Source of the DNA: Cladosporium sp. IMV 00045 | Lineage: Eukaryota; Ascomycota; Dothideomycetes; Cladosporiales; Cladosporiaceae | Assembly (NCBI GenBank): GCA_001931905.2 | Contig: MSJI02000346.1 | Span: forward strand, 1 to 30,507 | Length of the DNA stretch: 30,507 nt | Direction of reading: 5' to 3' | Shown here: piece by piece, positions 1-8,454 of the stretch | How the letters are laid out: the number at the start of each line of letters is the position of its first letter | Position numbering within the stretch: the first letter of the stretch is position 1 | Made by a program: the position numbers and the translations under genes | Notes under the pieces: model-generated | The model's input: only the letters and a program-made list of their open reading frames with translations | Databases searched by the model: none | What the model was told of the DNA's origin: nothing

Positions 1-733
1 TGTTTTGGCTCTGGACTCTGCTGCATGTCGTACACAGGAGAAGCTTGATATCTTCGCTATAACATATGCTAGAGTCGTGAATCATCCGCACAGGTGTGCA
101 TGGGATGTGTTTTTGGTAGAAAGTCAGGTTGCAAAGTTTACTAGTGGAATGCAGCAGATCGTTGAGAGCGTATGTGGCAGCCAAGCTTTCCGACTCCATA
201 CTTACCAATCCACCCCGAATCTGAACGGCGGAATATTGTTATTAGATTTTAATCTTGGATGCCTGCATATTTCCCATAAACTTGCGAATTTCCTAATCCC
301 TGTCAGTGGGAGCCAAGGTTACACCAGCGAAAACCCTAACCCTAAAGGCTCGCTGGTGTAACCGGGTTATATAGCTGGTGTAACCAGGATATACCGGCTA
401 AGGGACAGTTAGATAGGATGAGATATCTTGCCCCAGATTCACGCATCAGTCATTATGGTCCCAGTCATGCTCATTTGCTTCGATTTCTTCGTGCCGGCTT
501 GCTTGGGGTAACTACGATAGTGGCCTCGGTCAGTTTTCCTTGAGATTCAGATTCCAAGTTAATTTCGAAGGTCACGCAAGAATGCAAATTCATAGGCTAT
601 ATCGGAACCAAGGAGCGCGGGGCGATAGTAAAAGCGAATCGCTGATCAGGCGTTCCTTCCATTGGTGATGACTGATGACTTAATAGTCGGTCTGCTGTCT
701 GCCAGGCCCTCCAGCGCAGGTTGGCCGAAGCCA
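1..733. other. Gene-free left edge
   Basis: I find no convincing gene here. A 118-codon open frame near the left edge starts on TTG and resembles nothing I recognise. The only structure is an inverted repeat around 317-385 with telomere-like units in its loop, listed separately. The stretch from about 390 to 733 is the downstream side of the tautomerase gene. Confidence 0.5.
317..385. repeat. Inverted repeat with CCCTAA loop plus third copy
   Basis: The 14-mer GGTTACACCAGCGA at 317-330 is exactly complementary to TCGCTGGTGTAACC at 350-363. The 19-base loop between them holds two tandem CCCTAA units (334-345), the fungal telomere repeat unit. A third copy of the arm (GCTGGTGTAACC) lies at 374-385 in the same orientation as the right arm. 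This could be a terminal-inverted-repeat end or solo remnant of a DNA transposon, a small foldback element, or a scar with telomere-like sequence. No transposase frame adjoins it. The repeat is seen directly; its origin is unknown. Confidence 0.7.
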
Positions 734-1186
734 TCACCCCGACTCCTCCCATGGCACCGCCTTGTTGAGCTCCCTCCACAGCTTCTCGCTCTCGCTCTTG
801 TGAGGTGGCGGGTTGAGTCCTTGGACCCTCCATAACCTGCGATCCGTCTCGTCGACGTGAAACTCCCAGTCATAGCCCCTGTCGGCAATGTGCGGCTTGA
901 GGGCTTGGTCGATCCTGCTTGAAACGGAATCGTATACTTTGTCTTCATTCGGCAGCCGGACTGCTATATGGTCGATCTTGATTCTGACGAAAGGAGTGCC
1001 AGTGTTGGGAAGCCCGCCGATGAACATGCTAGTGCCCGGAAGTTGGATGAAGTTGACAATAACATAGAATTTCGGGAGTGCGGCCGGGCCCTCATGGTAG
1101 ATCGAGGTGATGTCTTTGGAGAGAGCTTCTTTAGAAGCGGTGTCTTCGAAGGTGCCTTCGGGATGGTAGATATTCCAGAGAGGCAT
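734..1186 (-). CDS. Tautomerase_3 / cis-CaaD-like tautomerase
   Basis: A complete 150-residue protein in one exon. It resembles the fungal 'putative oxalocrotonate tautomerase' family related to cis-3-chloroacrylic acid dehalogenase (tautomerase superfamily, small beta-alpha-beta fold). The ATG is followed directly by a proline codon (M-P-L-W), so Met removal would expose the N-terminal catalytic Pro1 of this superfamily. The family signatures IYHPEGTF near the start, a KFYVIVNFIQLP strand in the middle and GYDWEFHVDET near residues 108-118 are visible. A histidine near residue 30 lies where cis-CaaD has His28. Substrate and pathway are not shown by the sequence; fungal members are mostly uncharacterised and cytosolic. 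It lies head-to-head with the SDR reductase at 1977 across a 790-bp shared upstream region, so co-regulation is possible. Confidence 0.85.
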   Translation of the reverse strand: MPLWNIYHPEGTFEDTASKEALSKDITSIYHEGPAALPKFYVIVNFIQLPGTSMFIGGLPNTGTPFVRIKIDHIAVRLPNEDKVYDSVSSRIDQALKPHIADRGYDWEFHVDETDRRLWRVQGLNPPPHKSESEKLWRELNKAVPWEESG

Positions 1187-1382
1187 TTTGGCTGAGCAGA
1201 GGTGGAGATGTCAAAGGGAACTACTCATACAAGTCGGGCATGATTTATAGTGGGCAAGTGACTTCTTAGGGTGTGTTGAATAGTCTGTGAGTGTTCGTCG
1301 CAGACGTTCTTTTAAAGTGTAGCCGATGGTACTTCAGCAATAGATCAGTTGGTACAACGTATGTTAAATTGGTTGTCAAAGT

Positions 1383-1627
1383 TCAGTAATCAGTCGCGAA
1401 GCGCCTGAATCCTTGCTTCTTAGAATACAAGAGTCATTTCGATCAGACGGTGCAACGACTAAGCTGAGTTCAATGCGTGGCATCATAGTAACAAAGTGGG
1501 CCTTTCAATGCGATCAGTAATCAATCGAGACCTTTTGTATGACATTTTGATCAGTAATCAACCGGAACCCTCCGAAAGCCAGGCCTCGTTACATTCCAGG
1601 AGAGCGTAAGATTTCGATCAGTAATCA
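1383..1627 (+). repeat. Four dispersed TCAGTAATCA direct repeats
   Basis: The 10-mer TCAGTAATCA occurs at 1383-1392, 1514-1523, 1551-1560 and 1618-1627, always in the same orientation. The last three are preceded by GA, giving GATCAGTAATCA. Flanking bases partly agree (TTTCGATCAG or TTTTGATCAG at two copies, with a related TTTCGATCAG without the rest near 1438). The spacings of 131, 37 and 67 bp are irregular, unlike a microsatellite. Transcription-factor sites for the divergent gene pair are one explanation; remnants of a degraded repeat are another. Confidence 0.65.
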
Positions 1628-1831
1628 GCGAAAGGCCTCTTAGAGCTCGGCACTGTGTTTTCGGTTGGTCATGAGGCAGCGTTCATAATGATGACGTATA
1701 CCGAAATTCGATTCAAACGCTTCTCTACGCGCGTAGTATTACCCTAAGACGCCACTAACATCTTTGGTGCTTTCTAAGCAGTGCGTATTGGCCGACAATG
1801 CATTCGTACTGCTGAGCTCCAATTATGCTAG

Positions 1832-1864
1832 CCAATGTAGATATGTGTACTAAGTAGCTATAAA
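1832..1864 (+). promoter_or_regulatory. CCAAT and TATA boxes of the SDR gene
   Basis: CCAAT lies at 1832-1836 and TATAAA at 1859-1864, 113 bp before the reductase ATG. The pyrimidine-rich stretch at about 1890-1950 that follows resembles a fungal transcription-start region. Assigned from position and consensus only. Confidence 0.5.
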
Positions 1865-1976
1865 GAGCCGAGAGTCGCACCAATTGTGACTCTGTCTAGA
1901 TCTGGTTGTTCCCTTTTCATCTGTCAACACTATTTGGTTCTCTGGCTCAAGGTTCTATACGCACGCAAGACAAACA

Positions 1977-3047
1977 ATGGATTCGCCCACAATTTTCATA
2001 ACTGGAGCAACCGGCTTCATTGGATCCCACGTCGTGAATACCACCCTAGACGCCGGGTATCGGGTGCGTCTGAGCGTGAGAAAAGAAGAGCAGATTGCTA
2101 CGCTTCGACAGCTTTTCTCGTCTAGCTCTGCACGGCTGGAGTTCGTCGTCATACCTGACATGTCCAGAAATGAAGCATTCGAAGGGAAGCTGGATGACGT
2201 ACAATATATTCTTCACCTCGCTTCACCGATGCCGGGCAAAGGAGAGGATTTCATGTCAGACTACTTGAAGCCCGCGGTCGAGGGCACAATCACCTTGTTG
2301 AACGCGGCAAAAGCATCGAGTACCGTGAAACGGGTGGTCGTCACATCATCCACATTGGCATGCATTCCTCTTGGCAAGTCGGATGACAAAACCCTGCACA
2401 TCAAAGGTAAGCCGGTGCATTCGAGATAGGACCTATCTCCTCTGGGATCAAGGCTGACACATTGCAATTCCTGCGCCACAGAGGACCAGAGTCAAGACCT
2501 GGATGTTGACCCTGACATGGACTGGCCGGAGGGTTCTGCAGGCAACGGACTCAAGTACCATGCATCAAAAATCCTCGCCCACCAGGCTACGAAGAAATGG
2601 ATTGAAGAGAACAAACCGGAATTTTCGCTCGTCACGTTGCACCCGTCATTTGTGCTGGGTCATAGCCTCATCCAAACTTCAGCTGACGATATCAGCGGAA
2701 TAAATGCCTGGTTCTGGAGCTCACTACGCGCCGACAAGCCACAGTTTCCACCAGTTTTTGTCGATGTCCGCGACATTGCTGAAGCGCATCTCAGGTCTGC
2801 GACAGTGTCTACTACGGACCAGGCCACAGAGTTTTTGTTATCCGGATTCGAAGTATCTTGGGATCAAGTGAATTCCTTTATCAAAGCTGATTATCCAACT
2901 GTTGACCTGAAGTGGACATCTCCGTTTGCGGAAGGTCCTACGGTTGATACTACAAGAGCCGAGAAGTTACTTGGAATGAAGTGGCGCTCGATGGAAGAGA
3001 TTATTGGGAGCTTATTGTCTCAACAGCTGACTTTCGCAAGGAAGTAG
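1977..3047 (+). CDS. Extended SDR NAD(P)-dependent reductase (DFR/GRE2-like)
   Basis: Two exons, 1977-2406 and 2482-3047, encode 331 residues. The family is the extended short-chain dehydrogenase/reductases of dihydroflavonol reductase, cinnamoyl-CoA reductase and yeast Gre2 type, which reduce aldehydes or ketones with NADPH in the cytosol. The nucleotide-binding motif GATGFIG is at residues 10-16, the conserved VVTSS serine segment at 121-125, and the catalytic YHASK (Tyr169, Lys173) follows a P-E-G-S segment. The intron is supported because splicing G|AG restores one frame that runs into the YHASK block, whereas reading through meets a stop at about 2429. The ATG context (ACAATGG) is good. 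The natural substrate cannot be told. It is divergent from the tautomerase, so a joint role in small carbonyl metabolism is possible but unproven. Confidence 0.88.
2407..2481 (+). other. Intron of the SDR reductase gene
   Basis: A 75-bp phase-1 intron with donor GTAAGC, acceptor CACAG and a GCTGACA branch-like site about 25 bp before the acceptor. Removing it joins the Rossmann half to the YHASK half in frame. Confidence 0.85.
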
Positions 3048-3185
3048 AAGGTAGATTAGAATTCGATAAGATCTCCACCTCGAAATAGTACAGCCAGAGG
3101 CAATTGAAGTCCCTTCAACTCAGAGAGCCTACGTGTATCGCGGAGTCCGCGACGCTTTTCCATCATACGTAGTCCAACGATACAT

Positions 3186-4668
3186 TCATGCTGGGTTGTA
3201 GCCCTTACTCCACTCTGTACAGTCCAAATCCAGCAAAGCGGTATCTACGTTCCGACAAGTTGACTCGTGTGAGCCGTTGATGCTCCGAATGTCAATATTT
3301 TCCGCTCTGATATTTGAGCAGGTCTCTGGGCTGGAGCAGACCAGATGGGCAACCAGAGGAGCAAAGACTCTATTTGTCCAGCCGCGGATATTTTTGAAAG
3401 TGATGTCCGTGATATTGAGTCGTGCCTGTTTAAGTGTGTCAGAGGATGAGCATCCCTTCGCATCGCAGATGGGAACACACTGGATGTTTAAAACATTCTT
3501 CCTCGTCGTCTTGTCCGTAACATTGGGTGATGGTGATTCCATAGTCGACGTTGTCTAGCCACATGCCATCATATGTCACGTTGCGAACGGACCCTGCACC
3601 GCCGCCGCCTTTGAGGTTGGCGGACTTCTCGCTGAAAGAATCTGGCCAAACCTTGATGCGGGCTCCTTCAGAAGAGTTGTACATGGAAATGTTGCGAACC
3701 AAGATGTTCTCTACAATGTCGATGCGCTCGGGATATTGGCCTAGCGATCCGACAGAAATGCCGTGCGTGCCGTTGCAAGAAAGGTTCTGGACGAGAACGT
3801 TGGTGCTGTTTGGCTTGAAAGAGACACAATCTACCAAAATCATTAACGTTACCAAGACGTGTACTCAGACTCGGTATACTCACCGTCACCATTTGTAACA
3901 GTGGAGTTTTGTATTGTAATCCTGTCCGATCGGAGAATATCCCAGCCGTCGGTATTTTTCTCGAAGCTGAAAGTATGGCTGACTGCACGGATCTTGATGT
4001 CAGTGAAGACGACATCTGTCGAATTTGCGACAATGTTGGTCCAGAATGGAGAGTTGTTCAATGAAAGGTCTGTGACAGAGCCACCATTGAGCCCAATCGT
4101 TGCGAAAAGGACCGGTCTTTTGACGGTCTTATTGGTGTAAAACATATCCCACCAGACTTGACCATTGCCCTCCAGAGTTCCACCACCGTAGACATTGACA
4201 TCTTCACCGCCAAGCATGAAGAAGCTCGCTGCATCTTGGAAATCGAACTTGAAAGCGTGACTTTCCCAAAAGTGTGTGTCGTTGGTGAATGTGATGCTGC
4301 CTTGAATGTCCACATCGACGTGAGACAGATTGCTCAAGTCGAGAGGCGCGCCAATGGTGTATTCGGTATGCGGCAGAAAGATGACATCTGGTGCAATCAG
4401 TGCCTTTCCCCTTTCATCATATGGATCAACTCGGCTTTCGACCCCCATTGTTGCACTCGTCGAAGGCAGCGATCACATCTTCGGAATCGTCTGTACTGTC
4501 ACTGCCGTGGCTATTTACAAGACAAGTTTTCTCCCTTTGCGGCGATGCGGCTGCAGTGATCGGTCTTGGAGACCTCAGATTTCGTAAAACGGAGATGTAA
4601 GGATCACTCGTCGCTGCGAATGTGAATGGTGTGACTGCTAGCAGCAAGAGAAAAGCGATGGAAATCAT
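3186..4668 (-). CDS. GH28 exopolygalacturonase, secreted
   Basis: Four exons (4668-4443, 4387-3884, 3830-3481, 3425-3186) give 439 residues, the usual length of fungal exo-polygalacturonases. These enzymes release galacturonic acid from pectin chain ends outside the cell. Residues 1-18 form a signal peptide (hydrophobic core LLLLAV). The GH28 catalytic signatures are all present: NTDG at 220-223, the D-D pair 243-244 in NGDDC, THG with His266, and RIK at 301-303. The [11 protein letters not shown] context is typical of exo- rather than endo-acting members. Many N-glycosylation sequons occur. The exon 2/3 junction falls inside the catalytic Asp244 codon. The first intron has a weak donor (GTCGAA), but the spliced product CNNG-DVIFLP fits the family well. 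A TA-rich tract lies about 90-110 bp upstream. Confidence 0.9.
3426..3480 (-). other. GH28 intron 3
   Basis: A 55-bp phase-0 intron with donor GTGTGT, branch-like CTCTGAC and acceptor AACAG. It joins FKHP to [10 protein letters not shown], where unspliced reading stops shortly after. Confidence 0.8.
3831..3883 (-). other. GH28 intron 2, splits the catalytic Asp codon
   Basis: A 53-bp phase-1 intron with donor GTGAGT and acceptor GGTAG. Splicing restores NGDDCVSFKP, the catalytic Asp-Asp motif; the second Asp codon is assembled from both exons. Confidence 0.88.
4388..4442 (-). other. GH28 intron 1, weak donor
   Basis: A 55-bp phase-1 intron with acceptor ACCAG and branch-like ACTGATT, but an unusual donor, GTCGAA. 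It is chosen because it reconnects ECNNG to DVIFLP in frame, matching the expected strand of the family. A GTTGAT donor a few bases downstream is an alternative. Confidence 0.65.
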
Positions 4669-5205
4669 TGTGAAGACGCCCAGGTGACTCCGTCTGTACT
4701 GGTTCTTCTGAAAGTCTTATGGCTACTCACGTCTTTCACCAGCTGCAGAGATAGTTATATGTGTATATATATATACATATGCTTATTATCCTCATAGTTC
4801 TCCGCGCTAAGTCGAGTAGCATGCGGAGAAGCGGAAAAGGTGAGCAGCGATGGTATCCACTTCTTTCTGGGGCCGTCAATTTCTCCCATTGGATGAGTCG
4901 CAGTACTTATATGACTATCACTCGTGGAAGTAATATCTGACTTTGCATTCTGCTTTTTCAATTTGTCCGCTTCGGCAACTTCTGCTTACCGCCGAGAGCT
5001 CTTCCTCGAACCTGTAATGTTTTTCTAATTCCTTTCTAGGTCAAAGCAATAACAATTAGATGTCATGAACAATAGAACTCTTGAGCGTATTGCAAAAATA
5101 ACTTAAGTTCCCTGATCTTGCCTGCCCATATCTCGGACCTTGACTCCAACAACATGTCTAGTCAATCAGATCTCCAAGGTTATTCATGCAACCTAGGCTC
5201 TCTTT
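4669..5205. other. Intergenic, between GH28 5' and BAHD 3' ends
   Basis: No gene was found. The left half is the promoter side of the GH28 gene, with a TA-rich stretch at 4756-4780 (alternating TATATA, nearly palindromic) that could supply its TATA element. The right half is downstream of the acyltransferase gene. Confidence 0.5.
4756..4780 (-). promoter_or_regulatory. TA-rich tract, possible TATA region of GH28
   Basis: A 25-bp alternating TATA/TGTATA tract, an imperfect palindrome, lies about 90-110 bp upstream of the exopolygalacturonase ATG. It is at a suitable distance for a TATA element but could equally be a short TA microsatellite. Confidence 0.4.
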
Positions 5206-6579
5206 TCATCCAACATACTCGGCGAACCTCGAAAACTCTTCGTTTTTTCTCAGCACTCCCAGATCTTCCTCGCTCAAACACAGTACAAGCCCGATGTCGC
5301 CATTAGGAGCCTTTGGCATCAGATACATCAGGCCTTCGGTGGTATGAGATCGGGTCCTCCTAACAGCTTCTGCAGATCCCAGGCCGGGGCCGAAATCATA
5401 CTCGTAAGACTTCATCTTTGCCCACGAGCTGAGAAAGATGTCCGACGTCCAATTCATACAGGCGGCGAAGCTGATGCGAGATTTTTCCTGCGACATCGCG
5501 AGTAGCGTTGCAAGAGAGCGTGTGTCGTGGACCAGCGTGGACGTTTCGGGGTCAATTCTAGAGCGCAGTTCCCATGCAAGAGCTCCGAGCGGCAAGTCTA
5601 TCAGTTCTCGGAGGGTGTGGGAATTGTATGTCATATTCTGGAGGAATGCAGGATGCATGGGCGAGATCCCAAGCAGTTTTCTCACGTCTACAGCGCGAGC
5701 CAACGTGGACGGCGTGGCAGGATTCAGGCGAGCAAGGCGAGCAGAGCTTACTGAACGCCAAACGAATGCGGTGAGTGCATCATCGGTGGAAACAAACCCT
5801 GATGTTGAGCTCTGAGCAGCAGAGGCTTTCAGAGTATCCAGAGAGGATTTTGTGAAAGAGAAGTATGCCCAGTTGCAAACTGGAGGGCCTTCATCGGATT
5901 CGGAAGACGAGCTTGAAGTGTTCATAATCTGATGGTCAAGATTTGATGGAGGCTTGCAGGACGCATCCAGCAAGGGAATCGCATTTCTGGGAGATAGATT
6001 TCCAACGACTCGCTCTTCTGATGTCAACTTCTCCTTCCGACATGCTTTGGAGAAGAGACGAATGATATGGTCTTGCCCAATGCCGTCCATGGCTTGATGG
6101 TGACCGAGGAAAGTCAGGATGAGCCCTCCTTCAATGAGAGTCGCCTGAAAAAGAAGCACCTCTGGAGAAGATGCGGATAATGAGTCATTTACGTCGATCT
6201 TTGTCTTTCGCGGTGCAAAGATGCTCTCATCGAGCGCATTGATGGGGAAATTCACCTGTCGCAGACTCTCCATGGATGGAGAAGAGGTGTCCTCGCGGAT
6301 GTCTTTCACAACTAAGTGTGGCTGCGTTCCCAAAGCTCTAATCTTGAACACTCCCGTGCTACTCGCTGAAGTGCCTTCGTTGAGGACCCGACCGGCTAGC
6401 CAGGGAAATGCGGTGTAAAGGTTTCCCAACCCAGCTTCCAAAGTCTCGAGAAGCTGCAGATATGAAGAAGCATCGGCGACTGAGAAGATGAAGCAGATCT
6501 GAGTGTATATTGGGAGTATTTGCTGCCCCAGGATGTCAAGACGGATCCCGTCATCTTTGTCAGTCGTAGGCGCGGCCAT
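5206..6579 (-). CDS. BAHD-family acyltransferase (TRI101-like)
   Basis: An intact 457-residue protein in one exon. The BAHD/transferase family moves acyl groups from acyl-CoA to hydroxyl or amine groups of small molecules. Fungal members include trichothecene 3-O-acetyltransferase. The catalytic HXXXD motif is His161-Q-A-M-Asp165 and the structural DFGxG motif is at 395-399 (DFGPG). The N-terminal segment IRLDILGQQ...IYTQICFIF and the AFPWLAGRV block match the fungal branch. The open frame extends 32 codons further upstream, but only to a TTG. The ATG at 6579 (ACTATGG context) gives the start expected for the family. The acceptor cannot be deduced. It could act in detoxification or in a small metabolite pathway; no synthase gene is in the window. 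Confidence 0.87.
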   Translation of the reverse strand: MAAPTTDKDDGIRLDILGQQILPIYTQICFIFSVADASSYLQLLETLEAGLGNLYTAFPWLAGRVLNEGTSASSTGVFKIRALGTQPHLVVKDIREDTSSPSMESLRQVNFPINALDESIFAPRKTKIDVNDSLSASSPEVLLFQATLIEGGLILTFLGHHQAMDGIGQDHIIRLFSKACRKEKLTSEERVVGNLSPRNAIPLLDASCKPPSNLDHQIMNTSSSSSESDEGPPVCNWAYFSFTKSSLDTLKASAAQSSTSGFVSTDDALTAFVWRSVSSARLARLNPATPSTLARAVDVRKLLGISPMHPAFLQNMTYNSHTLRELIDLPLGALAWELRSRIDPETSTLVHDTRSLATLLAMSQEKSRISFAACMNWTSDIFLSSWAKMKSYEYDFGPGLGSAEAVRRTRSHTTEGLMYLMPKAPNGDIGLVLCLSEEDLGVLRKNEEFSRFAEYVG

Positions 6580-7276
6580 AGTCAGCTGTGAAAGTATTGA
6601 ATGATTGGCAGTAATAAAAGTCCGGTCGTGTATTGACAGCTCGCAGATTTCCACGGTTGCCTGTGTTGTTGTCAAGTATATTTACCTCGGTCCATTGCTG
6701 CCTTCTCCGTTATCTCTCGCTTCAGTGGCATTTACAGGCAGCCAGATAGTTAGCGCGATCTCGCCAGCCCATTACTGTATGGTTACAACCATCCCAGACA
6801 CTGGAGGTCTCCATGGATTATGCGCGAGAGGAATTCGACACGACCAGGAATGGATCTCGATATTATTATTGGAGCACTGCTTTGCTGCGGCCCTTGGCTT
6901 GGGGAAGGCTTCAGAAGGTTGACAACGAATTTAGAGCTCTCTTGAGCATTCTAGGTCTTCGGACGATTTGGCAACTATCAACGACGTCTATCTCAATGCA
7001 CACAACAATGGCAACGCTAGTCATGAGTATTGCATGGATCTCGATCTCGATCTTCAAGGGCACCACCGCAGGCTTTCAGGGAGATGAGTCCGCCGATTTG
7101 AGTTCAGACTATGACAGCATCCTGTGCTGGCGGTGTTTGCTACGTCACTGGTTCAACGGCTGGCAACATTTGATGTTAAAAGGACATTGGGGAAACAAGA
7201 TTGGTGGTAAGACTCGAATAATTGTTATTCCTCTTCCATTCTATTATTTACGAGGCAAGAAGTCGACGCCGCCATC
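6580..7276. other. Divergent upstream region, BAHD and LEA-like genes
   Basis: About 700 bp lie between two head-to-head starts. A 246-codon frame crosses this region into the LEA-like gene but shows no family resemblance and no good start, so I treat it as chance. A TATA-like TAAATATA (minus strand, 6677-6684) lies about 100 bp upstream of the acyltransferase ATG. A small tandem ATCTCG run is at about 7039-7055. Confidence 0.45.
6677..6684 (-). promoter_or_regulatory. TATA-like element of the BAHD gene
   Basis: TAAATATA on the minus strand, 98-105 bp before the chosen ATG at 6579. It also argues against translation from the upstream TTG, which would lie directly beside it. Confidence 0.45.
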
Positions 7277-8182
7277 ATGTCGGGCATGCTATCATCAGTC
7301 ACGAACGCAGCCTCTGGCTATGTCGATTCTGCAAAGAACACAGCTTCAGGATATGCCGACTCCGCGACGAATATGGCCACAGGCTATCGCGACCAAGCTT
7401 ACGGATACGTTAACGACGCTGGCGAGTACGTCACTGGGAATCTCGACAACGCAGGGCAGACTGCCGGTGACTATGCGCGGCAGTATGGCAAGACGATTAC
7501 GGACACTGGCGAAGGCTTGGAGGACAGGGCGCAAGGGTACAGCGATACTGTGAACTCTACCATCAACAAGACCACCGGCAAGGCTATACCGGAGCGGAAG
7601 AAGGCAGCATCGAGGGATCCTGCTGCTCAGGTAGCGGAGGCTGTCAAGAAGCCTGCCGCCAAGTCATCGCCCGCGAAGCCTGCAGCCAAAGCTGGCACGG
7701 CATCGAAGCCCGCAGCGAAGCCAGCATCGGATGCAAAACAATCATCAGAGTCAGCCCCTGCGAAGAGAGCTCCCGCCGCCAAGAAAGCTCCGGCCGCTGC
7801 GAGCGGTGATGCCGCGAAGCCGGCCACAAAGTCCACTCTCTCAACGACCAAGAGCAAAGCGCCAGTGAAGCGCACGCCAATTGGAACGAAGAAGCCTATA
7901 CCACAAGCTGGCGGTGCTTCGAAGAAACCAGACGAAGAAGATTCTGCCCCAGCCAAACCAGTAGCGAAGAAGCCGACACCCGTAAAGAAGGCTCCTGCTG
8001 AGAAGGACTCAGCTGCAAAGGCACCGGCTGCCTCAAAGCCTGCTCCCGCCAAAGCTCCAGCAGCAAAGCCGGCTGCTAGCAAGCCAGCTGCGGCGCAGAA
8101 ACCTCCTGCACAGAAAGCTCCTGCGAGCACGAAGCCTGCTGCCGGTAAGACTGCATCGGCCAAGTCTACTGCTCAGAAGTAG
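7277..8182 (+). CDS. LEA-like repeat protein with Ala/Lys/Pro-rich tail
   Basis: 301 residues, no intron, ATG in a good context (GCCATCATG). Two parts are visible. Residues 1 to about 90 contain degenerate repeats of the form A-S-G-Y-x-D-S-A-x-N (three near-copies at about 12-45, also seen as DNA-level similarity), suited to an amphipathic helix as in LEA-type or lipid-associated stress proteins. Residues from about 110 to 301 are almost wholly Ala, Lys, Pro and Ser (KPAAK, KAPA and PAKP words), resembling the tail of histone H1, but there is no winged-helix domain. It may bind membranes or nucleic acids, or act as a disordered desiccation or stress protectant; none of this is shown. The low-complexity tail makes the mirror strand open as well (a 178-codon shadow). 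Confidence 0.7.
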   Translation: MSGMLSSVTNAASGYVDSAKNTASGYADSATNMATGYRDQAYGYVNDAGEYVTGNLDNAGQTAGDYARQYGKTITDTGEGLEDRAQGYSDTVNSTINKTTGKAIPERKKAASRDPAAQVAEAVKKPAAKSSPAKPAAKAGTASKPAAKPASDAKQSSESAPAKRAPAAKKAPAAASGDAAKPATKSTLSTTKSKAPVKRTPIGTKKPIPQAGGASKKPDEEDSAPAKPVAKKPTPVKKAPAEKDSAAKAPAASKPAPAKAPAAKPAASKPAAAQKPPAQKAPASTKPAAGKTASAKSTAQK

Positions 8183-8454
8183 ACGTTGGACCTCACTATG
8201 GAATGCTTGCATGAGGTACGAACTCAGGCGTTGTCGATGTAGATTTAGAATAGTCGTCGTCACATTAATAGTTGCATAATACTCATCGGAACTAGTTTAC
8301 ATGAACAGACTAACAGAATGTGTAACGTCCTTATCAGTTCGTCAAAACTACGTTCCTCCTGCTGCAAGATCGTATGCTGTCAATCACGGTCTTCAAATCT
8401 GATGTTGTTGGACCACGGTATATATGGTACATGGGATGCTTTCATTCAGAGTGA
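8183..8454. other. Convergent 3' region
   Basis: A 272-bp gap between two convergent stop codons. It should hold the 3' ends and polyadenylation signals of the LEA-like and DHA1 transporter genes. Nothing else was seen. Confidence 0.4.

Larger units (their letters stand above)
1187..1976. promoter_or_regulatory. Shared divergent promoter region
   Basis: This 790-bp stretch separates two head-to-head genes, the tautomerase and the SDR reductase. No credible coding frame lies in it. It contains four copies of a TCAGTAATCA repeat (listed separately) and, near the reductase end, a CCAAT and a TATA element. It is likely to serve as promoter for both genes. Confidence 0.6.

Noticed and set aside
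334..345. True telomere end
   Set aside because: There are only two CCCTAA units, inside a hairpin loop, with more than 300 bp of unrelated sequence on the left.
5..361. 118-codon frame at the left edge
   Set aside because: It begins with TTG, has no recognisable domain, and its end runs into the inverted repeat.
6813..7553. 246-codon frame overlapping the LEA-like gene
   Set aside because: It overlaps the better-supported gene in another frame, and the composition is random with no domain.
7627..8163. 178-codon antisense frame rich in Ala/Gly/Phe
   Set aside because: It is the mirror image of the low-complexity Ala/Lys/Pro tail; GC-rich repeats keep the opposite strand open.
7277..8182. 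Histone H1
   Set aside because: The Ala/Lys/Pro tail is similar, but the winged-helix globular domain is absent.
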